Assembly (NCBI GenBank): GCA_039583705.1
Contig: JAVKSM010000016.1
Span: 1 to 36,110, forward strand
Direction of reading: 5' to 3'
Origin: JAVKSM01 sp039583705
Lineage (GTDB): Bacteria > Actinomycetota > Actinomycetes > Mycobacteriales > Pseudonocardiaceae
DNA: 36,110 nucleotides
The notes below the pieces were generated by a model that was given only the letters and a program-made list of their open reading frames with translations, searched no databases and had not been told where the DNA came from. The stretch's first letter is position 1, and the number at the start of each line of letters is the position of its first letter. Shown here one piece after another: positions 1 through 7,677 of the stretch. Made by a program: the position numbers and the translations under genes.

Positions 1-555
1 GGCGGTGGACAGGCCGACATGGTGCAGCGCGACCACCCAGTGGTGGTGGTGTCGGGCGAGCACCGGCACCAGCCGCTCGCCGCGTCCGGTGCCCAGCGCC
101 GTCGCGCCGTGCAACGCGAACGCGACGTCGCTGCCCAGGGTGGCGCCCAGCACGCTCAGCTCGTCGCGGCTGACGTCCAGCCTCCACAGTGCCGCGAGGC
201 CGACCAGGGCGGCTGCGGCGTCCGCGCTGCCACCGGCCATCCCACCCGCGACCGGGATCCCCTTGCGCAACCCCACCCTGATCAGCGGTTCGCGGCCGAC
301 CGATTCGGCCAGCGCCTGTACCGCGCGCCACGCGAGGTTGGAGGCGTCCGTCGGCACGGCCGCGGCGTCCTCCCCCGCCACCTCGACCCCGGGCTGCTCG
401 GAGGGGCGCAGCGTCACCTCGTCGTGCAGGCTCAGCGCGTGGAACACGGTCACGAGGTCGTGGTAGCCGTCGGCGTCCGCCTCACCCACCGAGAGGTGCA
501 AGTTGACCTTCGCCGGCACCCGGACGGTGACCGGCGGCGGGACGACAGCGTGCAC
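1..555 (-). CDS. ispE: 4-diphosphocytidyl-2-C-methyl-D-erythritol kinase, 3' part cut by the window edge
   Basis: IspE is the GHMP-family kinase that phosphorylates the 2-hydroxyl of CDP-methylerythritol in the cytosolic MEP isoprenoid pathway. The first 185 codons are visible. The substrate-binding stretch VPAKVNLHLSVG contains the conserved Lys16. The glycine-rich ATP loop reads GIPVAGGMAGGSADAAAAL, and LGSDVAFAL carries the catalytic Asp. The start is a GTG directly abutting the TAG of rsmA with no spacer, so the two genes are probably translationally coupled. The adjacent tatD-rsmA-ispE order is a common actinobacterial arrangement. The stop codon lies outside the window, so the rest of the gene cannot be judged. 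Confidence 0.93.
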   Translation of the reverse strand, partial: MHAVVPPPVTVRVPAKVNLHLSVGEADADGYHDLVTVFHALSLHDEVTLRPSEQPGVEVAGEDAAAVPTDASNLAWRAVQALAESVGREPLIRVGLRKGIPVAGGMAGGSADAAAALVGLAALWRLDVSRDELSVLGATLGSDVAFALHGATALGTGRGERLVPVLARHHHHWVVALHHVGLSTA

Positions 556-1470
556 CTACGCAGAGTACGTGCGACCCGCGTTCGCGGCGACGGCCGCGAA
601 CGCGGCCACCGTGAGCTGCTCCCCCCGGCTCGACGGGGCGATGCCGGCGGCCAGCAGCGCCCGCTCGGCGGCGGCGGGTGAGCCGGCCCAGCCGGCGAGC
701 GCGCCGCGCAGGGCCTTGCGCCGCTGCCCGAACGCCGCGTCCACCACGGCGAACACCGCATCCCGGGGGGCCGCGGTCGGAGGCTCGCGGCGGGTGAAGG
801 CGACGAGCTCGGAGTCCACGTTGGGCACCGGCCAGAACACCGCCCGCGGCACCGGGCCTGCCCGCCGGGCGGCGGCGTGCCAGGCGAGCTTGACGCTGGG
901 CGCCCCGTAGCTCCGATCCCCGGGCGCCGCCGCCAACCGCTGCGCCACCTCGGCCTGCACCAGGACCAGACCGTGGCGCAGCGAGGGCAGCTCGGCCAGC
1001 AGGTGCAGGACGACGGGCACCGCGACGTTGTAGGGCAGGTTGGCCACCAGCGCGGTCGGCTCGGCGGGCAGGTCGGCCCGGCGCAACCGCAGCGCGTCGG
1101 CGCCCAGCACCGTCAGCCGGGCCGCGAGCCCGCCGGCCCGCTCGGCGACCGTGCGGGGCAGCAGCGCCGCGAGCGTGGGGTCGACCTCGACGGCGAGCAC
1201 CGCCGCGACCGGGCGGGCGAGCAGCCCGAGGGTGAGCGAGCCGAGCCCCGGCCCGACCTCGAGCACGACGTCCTCATCGGCCAGATCGGCGTGCCGCACG
1301 ATGCGGCGAACGGTGTTCGCGTCGTGCACGAAGTTCTGGCCCCACCGCTTGCTCGGACCCCACCCGGCGCCGGACCCGAGCGTGAGAGCCGCGGCGAGCG
1401 CGCGCACCTCGGCCGGCCCGAGCAGCCGGACGGCGTCGACGGAACCGGACGGCTCCGGACCAGGGCTCAC
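556..1470 (-). CDS. rsmA: 16S rRNA (adenine1518-N6/adenine1519-N6)-dimethyltransferase
   Basis: RsmA (KsgA) dimethylates two adjacent adenines in helix 45 of 16S rRNA late in 30S assembly. The 304-residue product begins its family domain at KRWGQNFVHDANTVRRIV. The SAM-binding motif I is VLEVGPGLGSLTLGLL, and the adenine-pocket motif IV is NLPYNVAVPV. The C-terminal helical domain starts around FGQRRKALRGAL. The length is slightly above that of E. coli KsgA because of a short N-terminal extension, typical of actinobacteria. The start is GTG with no Shine-Dalgarno sequence. A TAACCT box ends six bases upstream, so the mRNA is probably leaderless. Losing this enzyme gives kasugamycin resistance in other bacteria. 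Confidence 0.95.
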   Translation of the reverse strand: MSPGPEPSGSVDAVRLLGPAEVRALAAALTLGSGAGWGPSKRWGQNFVHDANTVRRIVRHADLADEDVVLEVGPGLGSLTLGLLARPVAAVLAVEVDPTLAALLPRTVAERAGGLAARLTVLGADALRLRRADLPAEPTALVANLPYNVAVPVVLHLLAELPSLRHGLVLVQAEVAQRLAAAPGDRSYGAPSVKLAWHAAARRAGPVPRAVFWPVPNVDSELVAFTRREPPTAAPRDAVFAVVDAAFGQRRKALRGALAGWAGSPAAAERALLAAGIAPSSRGEQLTVAAFAAVAANAGRTYSA

Positions 1471-1476
1471 CAGACG

Positions 1477-1482
1477 AGGTTA
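1477..1482 (-). promoter_or_regulatory. Probable -10 box of a leaderless rsmA promoter
   Basis: On the minus strand TAACCT fits the actinobacterial TANNNT -10 consensus. It ends six bases before the GTG of rsmA, which has no Shine-Dalgarno sequence. That spacing places the transcription start at or next to the start codon. The rest of the 102-base gap between tatD and rsmA shows nothing recognisable. Inference only. Confidence 0.4.
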
Positions 1483-1572
1483 GGGCGTCAGCCGGGTAAG
1501 CACGGACGCTCGGCGCCGCGCTGGAGGCGCTCGGCATCCACCGACGCTGGGAGCTGATCGCGCGCTCGGATC

Positions 1573-2436
1573 TCAAGCGGGAGGCGGTTCCACCCCAGGC
1601 GGTTCCGTCCCGGGCATCTCACCGAGCCGGAAAGCCCGCTCGCCGTTTGCCGTCGTCGCCGTGGCGAGCTCGGCAACGGGCTGGCCGCGCAGCTCCGCGA
1701 GGTCCCGCAACGTGTAGGGCACGCAGTACGGCTCGTTGGGACGGCCGCGGAACGGGTGCGGCGTGAGGAACGGCGCGTCGGTCTCCACGAGGATCGCGTC
1801 GTCCGGGACCAGCCGCGCGGCCGCGCGCAGCGCGTGCGCGTTGCGGAAGGTCACCGTCCCGGCGAAGGACAGCAGGTAACCGGAGTCCAAGCAGCGCCGG
1901 GCCATCGCGGCGTCCCCGGAGAAGCAGTGGAAGACCACGGTGACCGTCGCTCCCTCGCGCTCCAGGATGGCCAGGACGTCGTCGTGCGCGTCCCGGTCGT
2001 GGATCACCAGCGGCTTGCCGGTCCGCTTGGCCAGGTCGATGTGCCAGGCGAAGGCTTCGCGCTGCGCCGCGCGGGGTGAGTAGTCCCAGTAGTAGTCCAG
2101 GCCGGTCTCACCGACGGCGACCACGCGCGGTTCCCGCACCAGCGCCTCGACCTCGGCCCGCTCCGGCGCCCCGAAGCGGGCGGTCCTCGTGGGATGCAAC
2201 CCGACCGCGGCGACGACGCGATCGTCCCAGGTGGACGCCTCCACGACCCAGCGGGCCGAGGCGAGGTCGTCGGCGACCGTCACGGCCCTGGACACGCCCA
2301 CCGCGGCCGCGCGGTCCATCATGGCCGCCACCTCGGCGGCCGTCCGCGCGCCGCAGGCGTCGAGGTGGGTGTGGGCGTCGACCACCGGCACCGGCAGCGG
2401 CTCCGGCGCGGGCGGCGGCTCCCCCCGACGGCTCAC
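1573..2436 (-). CDS. tatD: TatD-family metal-dependent hydrolase / DNase
   Basis: This is a 287-residue TatD/YcfH-type amidohydrolase-fold nuclease. Family members are Mg- or Mn-dependent 3'-5' exonucleases linked to DNA repair. The metal ligands are visible in order: DAHTHLD near residues 20-26, the Glu in VAVGETGLDYYWDYS, the His in PLVIHDRDAHDD, the His in VVFHCFSGD, and the Asp in LVETDAPFLTPHPFRGR. The GTG start lies just before a Pro-rich stretch, so a slightly later start is possible. In Mycobacterium tuberculosis the order is metS-tatD-rpfB-ksgA-ispE. Here the rpfB gene is absent between tatD and rsmA. Confidence 0.93.
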   Translation of the reverse strand: MSRRGEPPPAPEPLPVPVVDAHTHLDACGARTAAEVAAMMDRAAAVGVSRAVTVADDLASARWVVEASTWDDRVVAAVGLHPTRTARFGAPERAEVEALVREPRVVAVGETGLDYYWDYSPRAAQREAFAWHIDLAKRTGKPLVIHDRDAHDDVLAILEREGATVTVVFHCFSGDAAMARRCLDSGYLLSFAGTVTFRNAHALRAAARLVPDDAILVETDAPFLTPHPFRGRPNEPYCVPYTLRDLAELRGQPVAELATATTANGERAFRLGEMPGTEPPGVEPPPA

Positions 2437-2509
2437 GTGCGCGCCTCGCTGCGCTCGGCACGCCCGCGAGCGGCGCTGCTGTGCCCGATGGTTCGCTCGC
2501 TCCGCTCGC

Positions 2510-4300
2510 TCACGCGGGCTGGATGGGTGCCCATGGCGGTCCGGTGTCAGCGAGCCCGGGGTCGAGCTTGGGGAACAACGGGGTGGGCTTGGCCAGCGGC
2601 CGCCCGACCTCGATGTCCACCCTGGACCAGCGGGCCTGCTCGGCGACGTAGTCCCCGGCCAACACCGGGTAGTCCGGGCCGCCTTCCTCCCTCACCTCCC
2701 TGATCTCCGGCTGGGCCGCCCACACCCCGGTGCCGCCCAGGGTTTCGTGCACCCGCTGCGCGGCATGCGGCAGGAACGGGGTGAGCAGCGTGTTGGCGTC
2801 ACAGACCACCTGCAGGGCGGTGTGCAGCACGGTGTCGCGCCGCTCGGGGTCGTCCGCGCGCTTCCACGGCTCCTGCTCGGAGAGGTACTTGTTGGCCGCG
2901 CCGACCACCCGCATCGCCTCAGACACCGCCGCTTTGACGCGGGAGCGGGACAGGTGGCCGCCGACCACGCCGAAAGCCTCGTGCGACAACCCGAGCAGCT
3001 CCGCGTCGACCGGTTCGGGACGGCTCGGGGACGGCACCGACCCGACGGTGCGGTGCGCCATGGCGACCGAGCGGTTGACGAGGTTGCCCCATTCGTTGGC
3101 CAGTTCGAAGTTCACCCTGCGGACGAACTCCTCCCAGGTGAAGTCGGTGTCCTGGTTCTCCGGACCGGCCGCCGAGATGAAGTAGCGCAGGGTGTCCGGC
3201 CCGAACTCGCGCAGGAAGTCCCCCACGTAGATCACCGTGCCGCGGGAGGTCGAGAGCTTCGAGCCGGTCATCGTGAGGAACTCGCTGGCGACGATCTCGC
3301 CGGGCAGCTCGAGCTCGCCGAACGGGCCCGGCACCCCGGGCGGGTCACCCTTGCCGTTGTGCCCCAACAGGATCGCCGGCCAGATCTGGGAGTGGAAGGT
3401 GATGTTGTCCTTGCCCATGAAGTAGTACGACCGTGCCGAAGGGTCGCACCACCACTGCCGCCACGCGTCGGGGTCCCCGCTGCGGCGGGCCCATTCGACC
3501 GACGCCGACAGGTAGCCCATCACCGCGTCGAACCACACGTAGAGCCGTTTGAGCGGGTCGTCCCGCCAGCCGTCGAGCGGTACCGGCACGCCCCAGTCCA
3601 GGTCCCGGGTGATCGCCCGGGGACGCAGGTCGTCGAGCAGGTTGAGCGAGAAGCGCAGCACGTTGGGGCGCCAGTTGTCCTTGCCCTTGAGCCAGGTGCC
3701 CAGCGCGTCGGCGAACGCCGGCAGGTCGAGGAACAGGTGCTCGGTCTCGGTGAACACCGGAGTCTCGCCGTTGATCCGCGACCGGGGGTTGAGCAGGTCG
3801 ACCGGGTCGAGCTGGTTGCCGCAGTTGTCACACTGGTCACCACGGGCGCTCTCGTAGCCGCAGATCGGGCAGGTGCCTTCGATGTAGCGGTCCGGCAGGG
3901 TGCGCCCGGTGGACGGGCTGATCGCGCCCAGCGCGGTCTTCCCGACGATGTAGCCGTTGCGGTACAGCGCAAGGAAGACCTGCTGCACCACCGCGCGGTG
4001 GTTGACCGTGGTGGTGCGGGTGAACAGGTCGTAGGACAGGCCGAGCCCGCGCAGGTCCCCGACGATCTGGCGGTTGTATTTGTCGACGAGCGCGCGGGGG
4101 GTGAGTCCCTCGGCGTCGGCCTGCACCTGGATCGGTGTGCCGTGCTCGTCGGTGCCGGAGATCATGAGCACCCGGTTGCCCACCATCCGCTGGTAGCGGG
4201 AGAACACGTCGGAGGGGACGCCGAAACCGGAGACGTGGCCGATGTGCCGAGGACCGTTGGCGTAGGGCCAGGCCACGGCGGTCAGCACGTTCGTGCTCAT
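2510..4300 (-). CDS. metG: Methionyl-tRNA synthetase
   Basis: MetG charges tRNA-Met with methionine in the cytosol. The product has 596 residues. The class I signature HIGH is at residues 19-22, and the KMSKS equivalent reads GSKLSTSRG. A knuckle with two cysteine pairs (CPIC and CDNC) follows at about residues 143-160. The anticodon-binding helical domain includes NEWGNLVNR and NKYLSEQEPWK. No C-terminal tRNA-binding OB domain follows, so this is the short form. The frame stays open upstream into the divergent hisS region, but the ATG at 4300 gives the usual MSTNVLTAVAWPYANG start. A TAGGCT box ends seven bases upstream, so the mRNA may be leaderless. Confidence 0.96.
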   Translation of the reverse strand: MSTNVLTAVAWPYANGPRHIGHVSGFGVPSDVFSRYQRMVGNRVLMISGTDEHGTPIQVQADAEGLTPRALVDKYNRQIVGDLRGLGLSYDLFTRTTTVNHRAVVQQVFLALYRNGYIVGKTALGAISPSTGRTLPDRYIEGTCPICGYESARGDQCDNCGNQLDPVDLLNPRSRINGETPVFTETEHLFLDLPAFADALGTWLKGKDNWRPNVLRFSLNLLDDLRPRAITRDLDWGVPVPLDGWRDDPLKRLYVWFDAVMGYLSASVEWARRSGDPDAWRQWWCDPSARSYYFMGKDNITFHSQIWPAILLGHNGKGDPPGVPGPFGELELPGEIVASEFLTMTGSKLSTSRGTVIYVGDFLREFGPDTLRYFISAAGPENQDTDFTWEEFVRRVNFELANEWGNLVNRSVAMAHRTVGSVPSPSRPEPVDAELLGLSHEAFGVVGGHLSRSRVKAAVSEAMRVVGAANKYLSEQEPWKRADDPERRDTVLHTALQVVCDANTLLTPFLPHAAQRVHETLGGTGVWAAQPEIREVREEGGPDYPVLAGDYVAEQARWSRVDIEVGRPLAKPTPLFPKLDPGLADTGPPWAPIQPA

Positions 4301-4364
4301 GGCGACCAGCCTATGGCCCGCCTCATGGCCCGCGGCGCCCGGCCACGTATGGTGGGCGGCTGTC
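4301..4364. promoter_or_regulatory. Divergent metG/hisS promoter region
   Basis: This 64-base gap separates two divergent tRNA-synthetase genes. On the minus strand TAGGCT (4313-4308) ends seven bases before the metG ATG. On the plus strand TATGGT (4348-4353) ends eleven bases before the hisS ATG. Both fit TANNNT. No strong ribosome-binding site is present for either gene, which suggests leaderless or nearly leaderless transcripts. A short direct repeat (ATGGCCCGC) occurs twice. Confidence 0.45.
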
Positions 4365-5693
4365 ATGGGCACCGATCGCAAAGCCGTCCTGTCGCCTCCG
4401 TCGGGTACCCGGGACTTCTTCGGCGAGGAGCTGCGCCGACGGCAAGCCGCGGTCAGCGTGATCGAACAGATCTTCCAGGCACACGGTTTCGACCCGCTCC
4501 AGACGCCCGCGTTCGAGCGGATCGACGTCCTCACCGGCAAGTACGGCGAGGACGAGAAGCTCATTTTCAAGATTGCGAAACGGGGCGCGAAGGCGGCGGG
4601 CGGGGAGGCCGACCTCGCCCTGCGCTATGACTTCACCGTGCCGCTGGCCCGTTTCGTGGCCGGGCACGGTGCGCTCGCCGCGCGGACCCTCCGCAGCTAC
4701 CGCATCGGCCCGGTGTGGCGGGCGGACCGGCCGGCTCGCGGCCGGTTCCGGGAGTTCTTCCAGTGCGACGTCGACATCGTCGGCTCGGCGTCCCCGCTGG
4801 CCGACGCCGAGGTGCAGCTCGCCGTCGCCGAAGCGCTGCACACCCTCGGGCTGCCCGACTTCGCGATCCACCTGAACTCGCGGCGGGTGCTGGCCGGCCT
4901 GGTGCAGGCTTACGGCGTCCCGGACGTGCTGGGACACGCGTTCCTCGTCGCGATCGACAAGCTGGGTAAGGTCGGCGTCGACGGGGTGGTCGCGGAATTG
5001 GGCTCCCGTGGCGTCGACGACACCACGCTCGGCCGGCTGGCGGAGGATCTCCGCGACGAGGACCGGGCCCGTGCCGTCACCGGGCGCCTCGGGTGCTCCG
5101 AGGTCGGCCGGGAGGGGCTCGCGGAAGCCCGACGTGTCCAGGACCTCGTCGAGCCGTCGCTGCCCGCCGGTCACATCGTCTTCGACCCTTTCGTCGCGCG
5201 CGGGCTCGACTACTACACAGGTCCGGTCTTCGAGGTCTTCCACGAGGGCGCGGACAGCCTTCCGCTCAGCATCGCCTCGGGCGGCCGGTACGACGAGCTC
5301 GTCGGCGCGTTCTCCGGACGGCCCACGCCGGCCTGCGGCGGCTCGCTCGGGTTCGAGCGGATCCTGCCCCTGCTCGGGGACGGCGCGGCCACCTCCAGCG
5401 GTTCGCAGGTCCTCGTCACCGTGTGGGACGACGGCGCGGCGGGAGAGATGGTCGCGCTGGCTGGGGAGCTGCGGCGGCAGGGGATTCGCACGGAGGTCTC
5501 CCTCGCCCCGGGTGGCCTCGGCGGCCAGTTGCGGTATGCGACGCAGCGCGGCATCCCGGTAGGCGTCATCCGCGGGCCGGCCGAGCGCGACGCCGGGACG
5601 GTGACGGTCAAGGACCTCGCGACCGGCGCCCAGACCACCGGACCGTGCGGCGGCGTCGTCGGCCTGGTGCGCGCCGCGTTGGGCTCCCCCTGA
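4365..5693 (+). CDS. hisS: Histidyl-tRNA synthetase with eukaryote-like motif 2
   Basis: This class II synthetase (442 residues) charges tRNA-His. Motif 1 lies around FQAHGFDPLQTPAFE. Motif 2 is YRIGPVWRADRPARGRFREF followed by FQCDVDIVGS (about residues 115-142). The histidine-specific signature is ARGLDYYTG (278-286), followed by SGGRYDELVG and the motif 3 segment GGSLGFERI. A C-terminal anticodon-binding domain begins near SGSQVLVTVW. The RGRFREFFQCDVDIVGS form resembles eukaryotic and archaeal-type HisRS. Canonical bacterial enzymes usually read KGRYRQFHQLGCEVFG. An in-frame ATG exists at 4293, but it overlaps metG, so the ATG at 4365 (MGTDRKAVLSPPSGTRDF) is preferred. It could be the only HisRS or a second copy. 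The window cannot tell. Confidence 0.9.
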   Translation: MGTDRKAVLSPPSGTRDFFGEELRRRQAAVSVIEQIFQAHGFDPLQTPAFERIDVLTGKYGEDEKLIFKIAKRGAKAAGGEADLALRYDFTVPLARFVAGHGALAARTLRSYRIGPVWRADRPARGRFREFFQCDVDIVGSASPLADAEVQLAVAEALHTLGLPDFAIHLNSRRVLAGLVQAYGVPDVLGHAFLVAIDKLGKVGVDGVVAELGSRGVDDTTLGRLAEDLRDEDRARAVTGRLGCSEVGREGLAEARRVQDLVEPSLPAGHIVFDPFVARGLDYYTGPVFEVFHEGADSLPLSIASGGRYDELVGAFSGRPTPACGGSLGFERILPLLGDGAATSSGSQVLVTVWDDGAAGEMVALAGELRRQGIRTEVSLAPGGLGGQLRYATQRGIPVGVIRGPAERDAGTVTVKDLATGAQTTGPCGGVVGLVRAALGSP

Positions 5694-5756
5694 AGCCCCC
5701 TGAAACCCAGCCACGCCAGAACCCGGTGAGCCGCCACCACAGAACGCACAGAACCC

Positions 5757-5796
5757 GGTAAGCGGCCCGCCGTTAGGACCCGGCGGGCCGCTCACC
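5757..5796 (+). terminator. Intrinsic-type terminator hairpin after hisS
   Basis: A perfect 12-bp stem, AGCGGCCCGCCG (5761-5772) with CGGCGGGCCGCT (5781-5792), encloses an 8-base loop. Three more pairs extend it after one mismatch. There is no U-tract, which is usual for high-GC actinobacterial terminators. It lies about 65 bases after the hisS stop. Confidence 0.75.
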
Positions 5797-6001
5797 GCAC
5801 CTCACCGACTGGCCGCCGGCGCGGCGGTGCGAGCCGGTCTCCGCCGTGGCCCCGGCGCGGCACCCGACTACCGTACTGTGACCGCGGGTTCGACGGCGCC
5901 GAGACCGGCAGCGGCGCAGGCGGCGGCAGCCGGGAGTTCCTCGGCGACCTGCCCCCTCCTCGTCAGCGCGCGGTGGGCGCGCGGCGGGCACACTGGTCGG
6001 T
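5797..6001. other. Non-coding gap upstream of the TetR gene
   Basis: With the terminator, this belongs to a 308-base gene-free stretch between hisS and the TetR gene. No convincing coding frame is seen. The small open frames here are Arg/Ala-rich shadows. A TACTGT box near 5873-5878 could serve a promoter but is not well placed for the GTG at 6002. Nothing else is recognisable. Confidence 0.4.
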
Positions 6002-6685
6002 GTGACCCGGCCGTCCCCATCCCGGCTCCCGAGCGACCTACCGCACCCCCGGCGGCGGCTGTCGTCGGCGGCCCGGCGGGGCGAGCTGCTCGACGCCGCG
6101 CTGCGGGAGTTCGGCAGCCGGGGCTACTACCTGACCCAGATGGAGCACGTCGCGGCCACGGCCGGGGTCAGCAAGGCGTTGGTCTACCAGCACTTCCCCA
6201 GCAAGGAGGAGCTGTTCGCCGCGGTCACCGAACAGGTCGTGGACGGTTTCGTGCGGCGGCTGCCCGAGGTGCTCGGTGACGGCGGGAACGCGCTCGCGGC
6301 CTGGCGGGGCGTGGTCCGGCTGCTGTGCGACCTGGTGACCGAGCGCCCGGAGGCGTGGGCGCTCGTCGTGCGCCACCTGGACAACCCCGAGGTGGGGGCG
6401 CCGCTGCGCACCCTGCGGGAACACATCGGTGCGATCTTCGCGACGCTCCTGGCCAGCTTCTACGCTCCCGACCCCCCGATCGCGGTGCCGTCGGACGAGG
6501 AGGTCCTCAGGCATGCCCGGCTGCTGGTCCCGCTGCTCGTCGGCGGCCTGCAGGGGCTGCTGTCGTGGTGGCTGGACCATCCGGAGGTGTCGCGGGCCGA
6601 GGTGGAGGCGCGGGCGGTCGAGTTCGGCTGGCTGGGCCTGGACCGGATTCGCCGCGGGGAGCGGCTTCGCCTTGCTAGTGACTGA
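6002..6685 (+). CDS. TetR/AcrR-family transcriptional regulator
   Basis: This 227-residue one-component repressor has an N-terminal helix-turn-helix at about residues 22-68 (RRGELLDAALREFGSRGYY, then EHVAATAGVSKALVYQHF and PSKEELFAAV). A divergent ligand-binding helical domain follows. Family members bind short palindromes and release DNA when they bind a small ligand. A perfect 14-bp palindrome overlaps this gene's own stop codon, immediately upstream of the diiron oxygenase gene. The likely target is therefore that downstream gene, though the ligand is unknown. The start is GTG at 6002 and no obvious Shine-Dalgarno sequence is present. Confidence 0.88.
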   Translation: MTRPSPSRLPSDLPHPRRRLSSAARRGELLDAALREFGSRGYYLTQMEHVAATAGVSKALVYQHFPSKEELFAAVTEQVVDGFVRRLPEVLGDGGNALAAWRGVVRLLCDLVTERPEAWALVVRHLDNPEVGAPLRTLREHIGAIFATLLASFYAPDPPIAVPSDEEVLRHARLLVPLLVGGLQGLLSWWLDHPEVSRAEVEARAVEFGWLGLDRIRRGERLRLASD

Positions 6686-6694
6686 CGTGTCAGT
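6681..6694. promoter_or_regulatory. Palindromic operator candidate before the diiron oxygenase gene
   Basis: ACTGACGTGTCAGT is a perfect inverted repeat (ACTGAC / GTCAGT with a GT centre). It overlaps the TetR stop codon. A possible -10 box, TATCTT, starts two bases after it at 6695. An operator touching the -10 is a classic site for TetR repression of the downstream oxygenase gene. Confidence 0.6.
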
Positions 6695-6735
6695 TATCTT
6701 AGGCCAGGCTCACTCGTCGAGAAAGGGCTGCCACA

Positions 6736-7647
6736 GTGCTCAAGACCAGCCTGAAGCCCAGGACCAGCCATTCCGATCGTGAGGCCACGGCGCGACGGTT
6801 GCTGCTGACCTCGGCCAGGCACTCCTTCGACCCGGCCGTCGAGCTGGACTGGGACGCCCCGCTCGCGCCGGGCCGCTACTTCATCTGCCCGCACCGCAGC
6901 TCCCTCTACCGCACGCCGCTCTGGGAGCGGATGAGTGAGCAGCAACGGATCGAGCTCACCAAGCACGAGGTGGCCAGCCTCTACAGCCTGGGCATCTGGT
7001 TCGAGGCGATCCTCATGCAGATGCTCGTCCGGCACGTCTACGACTGCGACCCGGGCAGCGCGCATGCCCGGTACGCCTGGACCGAGATCGCCGACGAGTG
7101 CCGGCACTCGACGATGTTCTCCCGGATGGCGGAGAAGTTCGACGCTACGGGGTACGGCCCCGACGCCCTCGTGCACCAACTGGGGCGGTTGTTCAAGACG
7201 ATCTCGAACGGCACCCTGACCTTCGCCGGGGCGCTCTACGTCGAGGAGATCCTCGACGTGCTGCAACGCGAACTGGTGGCGGACGAGTCGCTGCAGCCGC
7301 TGACCCGGGACGTGTCCCGGATCCACGTCGTCGAGGAGGCCCGCCACATCCGCTACGCCCGGGAGGAGCTACAGCGGCAGCAGGCCCGGCTGTGCCCGCC
7401 GCAGCGGGCGTACAGCCGCCTGGTGCTGGCCATCGTGGCCTACTTCGCCACCACCCGGCTCATCGACCCGAAGGTGTACGCGGCGGCCGGGCTGGACGTC
7501 GGCGAGGCCGTCGCGGCGGCTGCCGCCAACCCGCACTGGCGGGAGACCAAGCGGTTCGCCGCCCGCAAGGTCGTCGCGTTCTTCACCGAGGTCGGGCTCA
7601 TCGCCGGCCCGGGCAGACTCCTCTGGCGTCGCGCCGGAGTGCTGTGA
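6736..7647 (+). CDS. AurF-like diiron oxygenase (PF11583 type)
   Basis: This 303-residue ferritin-like four-helix protein belongs to the p-aminobenzoate N-oxygenase (AurF) family. The metal ligand pattern is intact. ECRH supplies Glu121 and His124, and YVEEILDV provides a further Glu. HVVEEARH supplies His197, Glu201 and His204, an H-x3-E-x2-H arrangement matching that of AurF. Family members activate O2 at a diiron site, for example in arylamine N-oxidation. The substrate here is unknown because no biosynthetic genes flank it. The GTG start has AGAAAGGG about nine bases upstream. A TetR gene and palindrome lie immediately upstream, suggesting inducible expression. A strong hairpin overlaps the 3' end. 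Confidence 0.85.
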   Translation: MLKTSLKPRTSHSDREATARRLLLTSARHSFDPAVELDWDAPLAPGRYFICPHRSSLYRTPLWERMSEQQRIELTKHEVASLYSLGIWFEAILMQMLVRHVYDCDPGSAHARYAWTEIADECRHSTMFSRMAEKFDATGYGPDALVHQLGRLFKTISNGTLTFAGALYVEEILDVLQRELVADESLQPLTRDVSRIHVVEEARHIRYAREELQRQQARLCPPQRAYSRLVLAIVAYFATTRLIDPKVYAAAGLDVGEAVAAAAANPHWRETKRFAARKVVAFFTEVGLIAGPGRLLWRRAGVL

Positions 7648-7670
7648 GCCCGGCTCCCAGCACTCCGGCG
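7632..7670. terminator. Terminator hairpin between convergent genes
   Basis: The 13-bp perfect stem pairs 7632-7644 (ending GTGCTG) with 7658-7670 (starting CAGCAC), around a 13-base loop. It overlaps the end of the diiron oxygenase gene and precedes the end of the convergent esterase gene, so it can act for both strands. No U-tract is present. Confidence 0.75.
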
Positions 7671-7677
7671 TGGCGCC

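Noticed and set aside
2189..4630. 813-residue open frame on the plus strand
   Set aside because: It lies antisense to tatD and metG, is Arg/Val/Gly-rich and resembles no protein. It arises from high-GC codon bias.
5773..5991. 72-residue open frame on the minus strand before the TetR gene
   Set aside because: Arg-rich shadow overlapping the hisS terminator. No start context and no recognisable motif.
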